21,871 bases of DNA from Amoebophrya sp. AT5.2 (Eukaryota > Sar > Dinophyceae > Syndiniales > Amoebophryaceae): positions 1-21,871 of the forward strand of contig RXOD01004468.1 of NCBI GenBank assembly GCA_005223375.1, read 5' to 3'. The first letter of the stretch is position 1. Each line of letters opens with the position of its first letter. Of the stretch, positions 1 to 9,492 are shown in pieces. Made by a program: the position numbers and the translations under genes. Below the pieces are notes generated by a model. It was not told the origin of the DNA. It saw nothing but the letters and a program-made list of their open reading frames with translations, and made no database searches.

Positions 1-16
1 CACTTGCGTGCACATC

Positions 17-184
17 GTAGCCCGTCGGAACGGGTTCGCGCGTTTTTGTCTGGTAGTTTGTAGCGCGTAAAATCGGAAACGCAGTTCGCAGCCCGTAAGA
101 TGTAGCCCGTAAAACCGTGCACGCGGCCGGCAGCTTGTAGGCTGTAGCCCGTAATATCGTGAACGCGGTCCGCAGTTTGTAGCG
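17..184. repeat. Degenerate tandem repeat, unit about 42 bp
   Basis: Three clear copies start at 60, 102 and 144, each opening with GTAGC(C/G)CGTAA followed by an ATCG/ACCG block, ACGC, and a CGCAG or GGCAG block. A more diverged copy starts at 17. The last copy decays into short GTAGCCCGTAAG-like words that continue to about 262, including GTAGCCC twice in succession near 243-258. Spacing is 42 bp between the clear copies. The array may continue left of the window. No reading frame was assigned to it. Confidence 0.8.
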
Positions 185-300
185 GTCGCGCAGCCCGTAA
201 GCCGTAAACACCAAAAACAGCCCAAAAATGTAAGGGCAGCCCGTAGCCCGTAGCCCGTAAGCGCTGACCACGCGCCTCAGGTCGTCAGCTCGTAAGACAA

Positions 301-984
301 TTTTAAACATTTAAGAGCGTCGCCAGTCCATCCCTATACAAAATTATCAGAGAGCAAGAAGATTGATAACGCTGTTGACGCAGCTTCATCTCAAGCGTAA
401 AAAAATAAAAGGTGGAAGGAACAAGAAAAGTAAGTACTCTCGCAACCCGCGGTGGTGGGCAAGCACGTCACCCCAAACGGCAGAATCGACCTCCGCCGGC
501 ATGTTGTCCCTTTTTCCTGAACTGTTGAGGTGAACTTGAATATTGAGTTTGAGAGTCTTCGTCGTAAACAAGGGTCCGCGTAACCGCAACCTGAAGGACG
601 CGTCGGAGGTAGTTGCGAATATAATCTTCCTCGAACCTCCTCGATGATATCACTCTGTTTCCGCGCTCCTTACGTTTACCTTCACTCGCTGCGAATCCGA
701 ATATGTCTCCTGCTCAACATCGAAGAATGAGAATGAATCTATGAATGTTGTACGTGGTTCGGCGGGGACAAGTACAATTGATTCACGAACCATGGGCCTG
801 TGCCTGAGGCCCAGCTGCTCGAAGAACACATTTGCAATAGATACACCAGTAATATTTATGATGAAATCTGCCTTGATGGAGCGCGGAGTCGTACTAATTT
901 TGCTTGCGCATTGTTATTTATATTTGGTCGTCGGCGTAGAATTCGCTGCGTGATGTTTACATCGGATTAAGTGCTTTATTTTTC
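301..984. other. Non-coding stretch downstream of the PUB gene
   Basis: No convincing coding region was seen on either strand; the short open frames lack consistent codon bias. It lies 3' of the minus-strand PUB gene, so it probably holds that gene's 3' untranslated region and spacer. Confidence 0.5.
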
Positions 985-1842
985 TCAAGCTTCCCACGGC
1001 TTTTTCGGTCGTTCTTTCGCTGCTGGCGCACTTCCGGCACCGGCTAGAGGAGGAGGAGCAGCAATAATAGCATCTCCTTCCTGCAAATGCAATTCGTCGA
1101 CTTGCACAATGCCTGGCAACTGCACGTCTGATTTTACAGCCTCCAACACTTCTGCGAACGTGATGCTCTCTGGCGCGCGCGTCTGAAGCTCCAGACGCCG
1201 AATCTCGCGCACGACGTCTTTAACACGGTCTATATCACTTGTTGCCGTTGATGTTGATGTAATTGTTTCACTTGCTGCAGCAGGGACCTGTCCTCGCTGT
1301 TCTGGTACTGCTGCAACTTGCGTTTCCCTTTCGGCGCTCTCCTTCTCCGCAGCTGCCACTGCAGATATTGATATTTCAGCACCAACCGCAGCTACGTTGT
1401 TGTTCTGGCTTTCGGAACGATTCCTCCACTCCAGTGTTGCTTCTCCGACACTGAAGCCGCAATATTCCATCGCCGAAAAAATCTCTCCGTGCATCTCCAG
1501 GCCTTGGCACAACCTTTGGAAGACGTCGCGGCGCATCCGGTGCCGGTTCACGTCTTCTGGACTCTCGAGCAGACGGTCAAGAACTTTTCGCACGTTGCCC
1601 CAAGCCTGCGCGTGCCGTGCTGACTCAAAATAATGCTCCTCAATGCGGGGGCCGGCGAACGCGTTGGGTCGAGCTGCTGAGGACGTGTGCTGGTCCGACG
1701 TAGCCGTTGGAAGTCGTGGCGCGTGTGCATGTTCATCATCGTGCGGCCCCAGCGAGGTGGTCATCGACCCGAACGAATTATCGGGCACAGGCGCAACAAT
1801 GTCGGCCGTAGACGAAACGTCGAGCTCGGACATGCCAGTCAT
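985..1842 (-). CDS. PUB-domain protein, probably a p97/VCP (Cdc48) cofactor
   Basis: This is a single-exon protein of 285 residues. Residues about 78-140 resemble a PUB domain: a helix with VRKVLDRLLESPED, then basic HRMRRDVFQRL, then GEIFSAMEYCGF and a short EATLEW strand. That matches the family order of 'nP.d..yr.ir..n..f', a second helix block and a 'GF..' turn. PUB domains bind the C-terminal tail of the AAA+ ATPase p97/Cdc48 in PNGase and UBX-type cofactors. No transglutaminase, UBX, UBA or kinase domain is visible; the flanks (1-60, 145-205) are low complexity. A second predicted helical region at about 205-245 (VKDVVREIRRLELQ) is unassigned. The ATG at 1842 is preceded almost immediately by an in-frame TGA, so the start is well set, though Met4 is possible. 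The protein ends in KKPWEA. The PUB call rests on reading the motif pattern, not on a search. Confidence 0.72.
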   Translation of the reverse strand: MTGMSELDVSSTADIVAPVPDNSFGSMTTSLGPHDDEHAHAPRLPTATSDQHTSSAARPNAFAGPRIEEHYFESARHAQAWGNVRKVLDRLLESPEDVNRHRMRRDVFQRLCQGLEMHGEIFSAMEYCGFSVGEATLEWRNRSESQNNNVAAVGAEISISAVAAAEKESAERETQVAAVPEQRGQVPAAASETITSTSTATSDIDRVKDVVREIRRLELQTRAPESITFAEVLEAVKSDVQLPGIVQVDELHLQEGDAIIAAPPPLAGAGSAPAAKERPKKPWEA

Positions 1843-2762
1843 CTTTCACAACTACTCTTCCTTGATGAAAGAATAGATCAGCAGTTTCAGTTCTACCACT
1901 AAAAACGGCGTCGACCTTGGTTTTCCTATGTAAAAGTACTTGAACCTCCTTGCGCTGGTGCTGATCCCCGCGCTCACATCTTGATCTTACAGAAAGACTC
2001 TGACGAATTTGAGCTTCACGATCAGAATCAATCTTCAAGTTACGCTCGTCACGCATCCAAGCGAAATGCGGAGCCGAAAGCCAACGTAGTTCCATACCGG
2101 CACAATTCAGATCTAAATCTCTTTGATCCCAAAGTGCGCAAGGAGATCGTGCGTGAATTCAATCCACGAGTGCGTGCTTGGTCCCGCGGCACGCACAACA
2201 AACACCCATGATGATGAACAACGAACGTCAAGCTGCCGATGTGAGCTGAAAGAATAAGTCGAGCCGAGCGTGCGCGTGAAAATCTTCGCGACCAAGGCGA
2301 GTTTTCTCATGCCAGGTTTTCTAATAAGTACATTCTCAACATGCCAGGTCTTTCAAAATTTTTGTTTTCGCTGAAACCTGATGGACCTCTTTCTTGTTGC
2401 GCTGGTTCGTACTTCCACTTCACCAGCGGTCGTGCAGGAGCCGAGTTCATTTTTGCGTTTACGATTTTCCATTCATTTGATTTTGATCTGCAACTGTTGT
2501 ATTCTCTACATGATTGAATCATAAAACGACGTATCCTGTCCTGCGGTTGTTTTTCTTTAGGGTCTTGCTCTTGCAGCTACACGTACACGTCACAGCTAGT
2601 ACTTCCAGCGAGCTAAAAATTTTTGTGATCGTTGGCCTTCGAAGGACGCGTGAAAAATACAAAATTTGACCTTGTTTCATACACGGACCTACTCCTTTAG
2701 AAAAGTTTTGATTGCACTGCAGTAGTGCCTGTGCCGCGCCGGCGCCGCCCGGCGCCCGTTCT
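1843..2762. other. Spacer and probable 5' leader of the PUB gene
   Basis: No supported gene was seen. On the minus strand a CTGAT word followed by TTCTTTC and then CAAG lies about 20-40 nt before the PUB start codon and could be a trans- or cis-splice acceptor. A GC-rich palindromic patch (GCCGGCGCC type) lies near 2735-2757. A CATGCCAGGT word occurs twice near 2308-2350. The rest is unremarkable. Confidence 0.4.
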
Positions 2763-3480
2763 TCAATAATGATCGCGCTGGCGTTTCACGAACTCCTCCT
2801 TTGAGATTTTCCGAGGTCGCGGCCCATCTCTGACTCTGTCTTTGCATTTTTCGCCACCGGCCACGGCTTGGGTTTCGTGCTCTTCCGCTTCCCGCAATTC
2901 AGTGGAGCGATCGCAACCTCCTGGAGACCCTCCGGTGCAGTCCGCTTCAATCTGACGAGTGAGGTTGGGCACAAAGAAATGAAGAGACCAACGTCGACGT
3001 TGTCGTACAAGAAATGATCGTTGTCTCTAGGTGATCGGAGTCACTGACAGTTGTACTTCTTCTGGAGAAGGAGATTAATTCATATCAGATGATCGTAATA
3101 ACGGACACGGACGAGTTCGAGTTGGAGATGGAGTCTCGAATAGAACGAATGAAAAAGACATGACGAGTTTGTTAGTGCCTCGTGCTCGTGGAGAATGCGC
3201 ATGCGGTAGCAACTGGGAGCCAGTGGCGTGGAGCTAGCGGGCCAGCGAGGAGTCTTCGCTGGGGCCCACCCCTGTGTGCTTTTGCTTCTGCGATCGCCCA
3301 CGGGCCGCGCGGTCGAGCTTTCCATTTTCATGGTGCTTCGTTTCGGCGTCTTGATCACTGCAACTGCTTTGCTGTTGCTCCGCCCTGTCCTCGCCTCTCG
3401 TCCGGAAGGCGATACCGTGTGCCGCTTTGACATTGACGCTGCGTTCGAAAGTAGTTTGCTCATGGTGGTCTCGATCTCGT
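2763..3480 (-). CDS. Candidate two-exon gene of unknown function (3' part)
   Basis: Two minus-strand open segments look like exons. The 3' exon (2763-2951, 63 codons with stop) begins just after a strong acceptor, a pyrimidine-rich run ending CACTCGTCAG. It encodes a charged, hydrophilic segment ending FVKRQRDHY. The 5' segment (3270-3480) has purine-first codons and an acidic, His/Gln-rich product (for example RDRDHHEQ and CSDQDAETKHHENG). It follows an AG after a TG-rich tract. Joining at a GTGGGC donor (intron 2952-3269, 318 nt) keeps phase 0 and avoids the in-frame stop. The start codon and any earlier exon are not located; a further charged segment at 3541-3741 could belong. No domain was recognised. 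The gene model is inference from splice signals and composition. Confidence 0.35.
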
Positions 3481-3940
3481 CTACAACAGCACACTACATT
3501 GATTACAGACACACACACAGGTAGTAGGAGCTGGAAAGCGTCAAAGTAATGCAGCACGGGCTACCGCCGTGGTTTGCCTTTGTCTGTTGGTCGTGATCCG
3601 AAATTCCGACCTCAACTCTCTAGCTCTATGAATCTCAGGTAAGATGACGCGGCGCTCTTCTTGGCTTCGTGGGCATATCCGGACGTAAACCACTGCTGGA
3701 GCTGGAAGTGGTCTCTCTGATTGCTTCACATTCTTTTCCACAAAGCAAAAAGTTTGCTACGCACGAGCTGCGCTCTCAGGGAGCTTCCAGTCTCTGGATT
3801 AATTCATCGATCCATCTGGTTCATTAAAGTGACACAGACCGGGATTGCCACTGGACTTGGAAGTCATTGTTCATCGTGTTCTGAGGCGACGAACCTCGTA
3901 CCCCGAGTGCAGCTGCAAAAAATTCCAAAAGTAAAAGCAT
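3481..3940. other. Unresolved segment between two minus-strand genes
   Basis: A short minus-strand open segment (3541-3741) with blocks such as YVRICPRSQEERR and ILPEIHRARELR is protein-like. It could be an upstream exon of the 2763-3480 candidate, but no splice pair could be fixed. The plus strand carries a consensus-looking donor CAGGTAAGA near 3637, with no matching plus-strand coding exon. The remainder is spacer or the 3' untranslated region of the ankyrin-like gene. Confidence 0.25.
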
Positions 3941-5056
3941 TCACAAATCGCAGCTGCCCGCCCAACTCGTGTACTGAATTTTCTTTCCTGCGGGCGCAGT
4001 TCGCAGTTTCCGCAGCACTTCCTGGGCGTCTTTGCCCACCTGGAAGCAGTCGAAGCGGTTTTTCAATAGCTGGCGACCCTCGGTCGCGAGCTCGTCGTCG
4101 CTTGGCTGCGGCTGTGCGTTGTACTGATACGGAACCAGATTGTTCTTTGTTATCACGTGGCACGAAGCATGGTACTCCTCCAGAAGCACGATCGACAAGG
4201 GCAAGCAACCACGCAGACACGAAATGCAAAGCGGAGTCATGCCATCGCGATGCCGTGGGTGGTCCACCGGAATCTGGGAGATTTTTGAGGGCCGATGCTA
4301 CGTCGCGATCCACTTCGGGCACGGCAAAAAGGTTCGATCGATGCGTACGAAAAAAAGTTAAAGTTTTCGACACCTCCAGGAACAAGATCACAACCTCACC
4401 TGGAATCCCGTAAAGAGCGTTTTCAGGAATTTTCTGCACTCCATAAAGTTCTCCTTGCCGCACAGCTCTGCCACCGCATGTGGAATTTCCGGGAACAGCT
4501 GCGCCGGAAACCCTTGGTGGTCGAACACGTCGCGAAAAAGCGGGAAGTTCAGGTGCTGCACGCAGGCGTAATACCCCTGGATCACTTGGTACTGGAGAAA
4601 GTCTGTGTACACCGCATGGTTCACAATTTCGTGCACCTCGTCCACGTCGTTGTCCCTACACGCCTTCAAGAACGCATTCGACGTCACGTACGCCTCCTGC
4701 AAAGAAATGGGGTCCTCCTGCTTCCAGCGAGCCAGGCGGACTTCCTCCTTCTCGTGGCCATTCGCCTCCTCGCAATCGAACGCGAAGAGCTCGCGGGATG
4801 CGCCCGGTTGCGTCGTGGTTGTCGCGGAAGGCTCCTGGGTGGGGTTTGCGGTAGCTGGCTGCGAGGACTGGGTTCTCTGGGAGGCTGCCGCGGTCGCAGA
4901 TTTGTTTTTGGCGTAGAAGTCGTCAGGAATGACGGACGCTGCGCTGGGTTTTTCGGTATGATCGTCTGACTGAACAGGATCGGTATCGGAGGCGGCTGTG
5001 GTTTTGGAGCCAGTAAGAGGCATCACGAGCTGCTCGTTGGAAACCGAAGAGGGCAT
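3941..5056 (-). CDS. Ankyrin-repeat-like protein, two exons
   Basis: Exon 1 (4400-5056) and exon 2 (3941-4273) join in phase 0 into a protein of 329 residues. Residues 1-115 are Ser/Thr/Ala-rich and probably disordered. From about 125 the sequence is helical and ankyrin-like: NAFLKACRDNDVDEVHEIV, a KENFMECRKFLKTLF helix pair, then the clearest repeat, which spans the splice junction with DHPRHRDGMTPLCISCLRG and LSIVLLEEY (compare D..G.TPL..A...G....V..LL). The basic C-terminal tail ends SWAGSCDL. Ankyrin repeats mediate protein-protein contacts; the partner is unknown. The ATG at 5056 is the only one in this open frame. Splitting the TPL-containing repeat across the intron and recovering it in frame supports the model. 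An alternative acceptor (TAG before CATCGG) also keeps the frame and would add six residues. Confidence 0.68.
4274..4399 (-). other. Intron of the ankyrin-like gene
   Basis: This predicted 126-nt intron has donor CAG/GTGAGG and acceptor TCTCCCAG/ATT, phase 0 on both sides. Without removal, exon 1 hits TGA three codons past the donor. A T-rich run (CTTTTTTTCG) lies inside. GATTCC(A)GGTG occurs at both ends, an imperfect direct repeat across the intron boundaries. Confidence 0.65.
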
Positions 5057-5658
5057 GGTGGGTGGAAGCCCCGGAAAATGGTGAACTTCTGTGCGTGGTA
5101 GCCTTTGCCTTGATGCTGTAGCTGCAGCAGCTCCCGAGTTGATCAGCAGAGGCTCCTCGGCGCTCTCTCGAGGGCTTCTTCTACAACTTCTGCTTGCTGT
5201 TCATCTTGCAAGTTTAAAATTGTTCCAGATGCCAGCTACCTTTTTCTTTTTCGTTCTAATTGCATGATTCCCCCCCGCTCCACCTTGTTGCACATTGGTT
5301 GGGTGTTGATGTTGCAGCTCTTTCCACCTCTTTCGGGTGAGGTGCTTGACGATCTCAAAGTCAAGATCGCTCCGTCGAGCTCATCAACTCAAAACCTTCG
5401 CTGATGTCCAACAAGAAAGTCGTAGCTTTCTGCGTTGGTTTAGCCTGCCGCCTGTATTCGTGTTTGTTACCACAGCAAGATGAGCACTGGTGCTTTAGTT
5501 TACTGCATAAAGTACTTTCCTTTGCTCCAACAAGTATGACGTGCTCCAATTATCCACGTTAAAAGCCTGTTGTAGCGTACGGGAATTCTGATGCATTCAT
5601 ATCTCCCGCTTCTTCACGAGATGCAAATTTGATTTTTTTTGTCAACATCAGCTGCCAA
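5057..5658. other. Spacer between the ankyrin-like gene and the 1277-residue gene
   Basis: No coding region was supported. It should hold the 5' leader of the ankyrin-like gene and the 3' untranslated region of the next gene to the right. A plus-strand T-run and CCCCCC tract lie near 5230-5280. Nothing else stood out. Confidence 0.4.
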
Positions 5659-8600
5659 TCACTGTTGGTCCGTCACGGATCTTCGCCGCGGGGGATTGTT
5701 TCCAGCAGCCGCACCGCCCTGAGTCACTCCCGGTCCACGACCCACCAGCGTGTCGTGCGCGTCCCCAAAAATGCTCATTCTCTCTACGCCCCCGACAACA
5801 AAGTACTCCACCCTGCCGTCTTCGTAGTCTTTAACCAAGCTCCACGGCTTCCGCTTTTTTGACTTGGCTTCCTCTAGCATTGCCTGGATCGATATGTACC
5901 ACTGATCAAACACAACCTTCAGCTTCCCGAGGGTCTGCCTTTTTCGGCGTCTCTCCCGGATCTGCTGTTCTCGGGTAGGCTTCGCGACTTGCACGACTGT
6001 CGTGCCGTCTTCTGCCGTTGATGTTGTCGTGGCGACCGCATCCGGTGCGGAACCGAAGACCATACGCCAGCACTTCTTGCCCACGTCGCGCCACTGCTGC
6101 TCGTTGTTGCTGAGGAGTCGCTCGTCCTTTTGCAGCGCCTTGCGCAGCTTCCCCTGCTGGCGCAGTTTCTCCTGGATGGCCTCGGAGGAGAAGGTTTGGA
6201 GGAGATCTTCCACCAAATAGTACTCCTTGCGCCGCGGCCAGTCTGTAAGGTTCGCATCCAGCCGCAGGTCGCGATAGAGGCGGAAAAACGCGCGCTTGGA
6301 GTCCAGTTTCTCCGGGGAGCTCCACTTTTTCGCGAGCGAATTGGCCTCCGCGGAAAGGAAGGGGTCCTCGTCGCTGGTGGTGGAGGTGAGATCAGAGGTT
6401 GCCGACATGGAGGGCGTAGGAGAGGACGCGGCGACCACGGCGCCGAATGGGCCGCCGCCTCCGCCACCGCTCCGCCCGACCGACGCGCCGCCCTTCAGTT
6501 TTCCTTTCCCGCCCTTTTTTCCGAGGCCCTTCTTGCCGCCGCCAAAGGTCCCTTTCTGGCTACCAGCACCACCGACAGCACCTTCCTCCGACTGCGCGCT
6601 ACTCGAGCTTTCGTCTGCGCTCTCCGACATTTCCGCCAGAGCTGCTTCCAGGCTTCCGCCGCCCTGAGTCTGTGTTTTCGACCTCGCCATGAAGCCTCGC
6701 TTCCTGTCTGCGATGTTTTTTCGGCCTTTCCTCTTTTCCTCCGCAAGGTCGCTCAGTTCCAAAACCTCATCAGCGCGCTTGAACAAGGCTTCCGCCCGCT
6801 CCTTCGACTTTCTCAACAGGCGGCTTTCCAAGCCCTCGTGAATAGCGTCAGACTCGTATTTGAACTTCGCAAGAGAACCCTCTACGTGCACAACCGACTG
6901 CTCGTGCTTTGCGCGCAACTCCTTACTCCGTCGCCGGAAAAGCTCGGCGGCGTGGTTTTTTTTGCTATGTTGACGGCTTGTTGTGCCGGACGAGGCTTCT
7001 GTGGCAACCCCACCGTCGGGGTCCTCAAACTCGGGCTCATCTTCCCGATCCACTTCCCATGCCGCTCGCGACGGATGAACCAACGGGAGGTCCGCATCGT
7101 GCAAATCCTCGCTGTGCACCGGGCGGCGGCCCTTCGTGTGGCCGCTCCCGAACGGCGGCGCGACACTCACCTGTTTGCGCGACAGCGGAATTTGTGCTGC
7201 GTCGCCGTGCTGAGCAAACGAATCTACTCCCCCTCCGTTCATTTCAACCGCCTCCAGATCGATATCCGATTCCGTCGCGCTGGCCGCGCCGCCCTCGATT
7301 ACGCGACCGTCGTCGAGCTCCACCTCGGCCTTCTGATGCCCGCTTTTCTGCAACAAAGCCGACGGGGGTTTGCGGTTGGACTCCAGCCGCTCGTAGAGCG
7401 ACTTCATCCCGGGGAGGGCGACGTGCTGACTCCCGACAATCATCGCGCCGTGGAAGGTGCGCTGCTTTGCTATTTCGTGGAGATCGGGAGCAAGAGACTT
7501 GTCCCCTGGATTCACCGAGAACACGTTTTTGGGGCGGTTGGACGGCGGTGAAGGAGGAGGGGAAAAGCTTACTTCGTCTTCGTCTTCCGGCGCAACATCT
7601 GCTTCGGGACGAAGATCACGATTGATGTCGCCCGCTGCCTGTTGATCGAGATCGAGTCCAGCGGTTTGCGCTACTTCTTCTGGCTGCTCCGTGAGGAAAG
7701 CCGTCGTGCCTCCCGCCGGCAGTCCGGGCACATGATCGCTGTTCGAAGTTGCAAGGGCATGATCTTTTCCCACCAGCGTGGCCGAGGCGCCGGAGTGCGA
7801 CGCGGAGTCGTCTCCGCCGTCTGCAGAGCCAGATCCCGACTCGAAATCCTCAGCGTCCCGCCCAACGGGGCTGGATGTGGGACTGCTCTCCCTCAGAATG
7901 CTGAGGTCGAACTGCTCCGACTCTTTTTCCTTCTCTTCGATCACGTTCACAAATCCCTCCGGCCGCCCCTGGTACTCGAACGTCACCGCTTTTATCCGCT
8001 TCTCCGGAAACTTCTTCAGTCGTTTCGCGTCCTTCTCCTCGTGCACGACCTCCGTTAAGTCGTCCGCTAGGTCCTGAAAATCGGTCTTGAACACCCCAAA
8101 CTTCCGCAATTCCTGTTTGCTCCGCTCGCTTGACAGCACCTTGTCCGGCTGCAACATCCTTGCTGTTCCGCCTGAGTGCACCACCAGCGGAATTTCCGTC
8201 GCGCGCATCCGTGAGCCTGCCCGCGTTACGTCCCCCTCGATGCGCAAAACGATCGGCTTTTCCGCTTTCGGCAGCTTTTTCACGCGCGCGGCCTGGTATT
8301 CGTGTGCCCACTCCGCGATGTCATGCATCGCTCGCTCCGCGGTAAGTGCGTAGTTCCTCCGGTCTTCTTCCGGCGCGTCCAAGTGCGGCGGCACGGGTTC
8401 CACGAAGGTCGCCGGGTCGTACTTCTCCGTGCCGTCGTAGTTGCGTTTCGCGTCCGCACCCCACGCGATGTCGCGGAAGTCCTCGTGCGGCACGCAGAGG
8501 TCGTGGAAGAGCACCGGCTGCTCCTGGCTGTTGCGGAACGCCAGCCACAGTGCGCGGAAAAAGTTGTACTTGGTCTCCGTGTTGATCTGTTGGAAAACCA

Positions 8601-9492
8601 GGTCCGGGAGCGGAGGCGGCCGTTTCCGAAGCTGCAGGTTGTGGCTGATGTTCCGCGCGAGCTTCTTGATGATGATGGGTGGCTTCGCTGGGCGCGAGGA
8701 CGCTGATTTAATATTGCTCGAGGAATCTTCAACTTCACCACTTCCGTGTCCGTCCTCAACTTCGTTCCCCTCCTCGAGTCCTCGTGCGAGGACCCCGCTG
8801 TCTTTATTTGACGAGGATGCAGCAGCATCGCTTTTGTCGTCCTCGTCGTCCTCCATCGACGAGCACGAGTCTTTTTCGTCCTGCTTCAGCATGAGGTCAT
8901 CCGCCAGTTCGTTCGTCGCCGCGATTGCGTTTCCGATCGCGTCTTTCTCTCTGGTGCAAAAATCGACCCGCTCCTCCCAGCTGCGCCATTCCGCGGCCTT
9001 CTCCACTAGAACTTTCCGTAGCGCCGTCTGCTTCTCCAACGCCTCGCGCGTCTCCGCTAGCTGCTCCTCGATCGTCGGCAGCACCGCGTCGCGCATATGG
9101 TCGAGGTTCGTGAGGATCTTCTCCGAGACTCGGTTCGCACACTTCCCCACCGTCTCCCACAGGTAGCAAACGACGTAGTCCTCCTGCTCCTGCTGCCGCT
9201 GTTTGTCCGCAGCATCGACGGCAGGCGGAGCCTCTTCACCAACATCTTCGTCTCCCTCCTGCTTTTCTCGTGCTTCCCGCTCCTGCTCCTCCAGGCGCAA
9301 CTCGACCTGCTTGCCAGCCTCTTCGGCGAGCTTTTCAAACTCCGCGTGCTGGCGATTGAGGAAGGCACGACCTTCCGCCCGCTCCGCGATAAGCGAAGCG
9401 GTGTCCGTCCAGGTCTGCGCCGCATTGTGCTCGGCGAGGGTCGGCGGACCGAAAAAGACGGGCCGGCTGCGAGGTGGCGGCGAAGCGGGCAT
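5659..9492 (-). CDS. Large intronless protein of unknown family, 1277 residues
   Basis: This is an uninterrupted minus-strand frame; the ATG at 9492 is the first ATG after the upstream in-frame stop. Residues about 40-80 and 140-205 are charged helical, probably coiled coil. Two better ordered regions are visible. One at about 268-530 is rich in aromatic and Leu/Val residues (LVFQQINTETKYNFFRALWLAF, cut here: FFRALWLAFRNS, VLFHDLCVPHEDFRDIAWG, KPIVLRIEGDVTRAGSRMRA). The other is at about 1065-1245 (RAFFRLYRDLRLD, REQQIRERRRKRQTLGKL, KPWSLVKDYEDGRVEYFVV). Between them is a long acidic Ser/Glu/Asp-rich linker and a Gly/Lys-rich tract at about 985-1040 (GLGKKGGKGKLKGG), possibly nucleic-acid or surface binding. 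No signal peptide or membrane helix was seen and no known domain recognised. The conserved-looking ends joined by disordered linkers suggest a scaffold-type protein, but this is inference. Large plus-strand frames over it are antisense shadows. Confidence 0.8.
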   Translation of the reverse strand: MPASPPPRSRPVFFGPPTLAEHNAAQTWTDTASLIAERAEGRAFLNRQHAEFEKLAEEAGKQVELRLEEQEREAREKQEGDEDVGEEAPPAVDAADKQRQQEQEDYVVCYLWETVGKCANRVSEKILTNLDHMRDAVLPTIEEQLAETREALEKQTALRKVLVEKAAEWRSWEERVDFCTREKDAIGNAIAATNELADDLMLKQDEKDSCSSMEDDEDDKSDAAASSSNKDSGVLARGLEEGNEVEDGHGSGEVEDSSSNIKSASSRPAKPPIIIKKLARNISHNLQLRKRPPPLPDLVFQQINTETKYNFFRALWLAFRNSQEQPVLFHDLCVPHEDFRDIAWGADAKRNYDGTEKYDPATFVEPVPPHLDAPEEDRRNYALTAERAMHDIAEWAHEYQAARVKKLPKAEKPIVLRIEGDVTRAGSRMRATEIPLVVHSGGTARMLQPDKVLSSERSKQELRKFGVFKTDFQDLADDLTEVVHEEKDAKRLKKFPEKRIKAVTFEYQGRPEGFVNVIEEKEKESEQFDLSILRESSPTSSPVGRDAEDFESGSGSADGGDDSASHSGASATLVGKDHALATSNSDHVPGLPAGGTTAFLTEQPEEVAQTAGLDLDQQAAGDINRDLRPEADVAPEDEDEVSFSPPPSPPSNRPKNVFSVNPGDKSLAPDLHEIAKQRTFHGAMIVGSQHVALPGMKSLYERLESNRKPPSALLQKSGHQKAEVELDDGRVIEGGAASATESDIDLEAVEMNGGGVDSFAQHGDAAQIPLSRKQVSVAPPFGSGHTKGRRPVHSEDLHDADLPLVHPSRAAWEVDREDEPEFEDPDGGVATEASSGTTSRQHSKKNHAAELFRRRSKELRAKHEQSVVHVEGSLAKFKYESDAIHEGLESRLLRKSKERAEALFKRADEVLELSDLAEEKRKGRKNIADRKRGFMARSKTQTQGGGSLEAALAEMSESADESSSSAQSEEGAVGGAGSQKGTFGGGKKGLGKKGGKGKLKGGASVGRSGGGGGGPFGAVVAASSPTPSMSATSDLTSTTSDEDPFLSAEANSLAKKWSSPEKLDSKRAFFRLYRDLRLDANLTDWPRRKEYYLVEDLLQTFSSEAIQEKLRQQGKLRKALQKDERLLSNNEQQWRDVGKKCWRMVFGSAPDAVATTTSTAEDGTTVVQVAKPTREQQIRERRRKRQTLGKLKVVFDQWYISIQAMLEEAKSKKRKPWSLVKDYEDGRVEYFVVGGVERMSIFGDAHDTLVGRGPGVTQGGAAAGNNPPRRRSVTDQQ

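Noticed and set aside
1..300. CRISPR-like array
   Set aside because: Repeat copies are contiguous 42-bp units with scattered differences, without separate unique spacers, and the context is eukaryotic.
3080..3463. 127-residue minus-strand frame starting MSKLLSNAASMSK
   Set aside because: It overlaps the candidate exon 3270-3480 in another frame, with poorer codon pattern and no link to the well supported exon at 2763-2951.
3228..3524. 98-residue plus-strand hydrophobic frame resembling a signal-peptide protein
   Set aside because: It is antisense to the candidate minus-strand exon; the hydrophobic residues come from reverse reading of Gln/Glu/Lys codons.
4321..4345. GGTTCGATCGA, similar to a tRNA B box
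   Set aside because: No matching A box, acceptor stem or anticodon arm at the right spacing; it lies inside the ankyrin-like intron.
3864..4463. 199-residue minus-strand frame spanning the ankyrin-like intron
   Set aside because: It reads through the intron in another frame and loses the ankyrin repeat that canonical splicing recovers.
6130..7551. 473-residue plus-strand open frame
   Set aside because: It is antisense to the 1277-residue protein; its product lacks domain order and the minus strand has the coherent charged and helical pattern.
8302..9166. Arg- and Ser-rich plus-strand frames
   Set aside because: They are shadows of the 1277-residue gene's acidic and helical parts.
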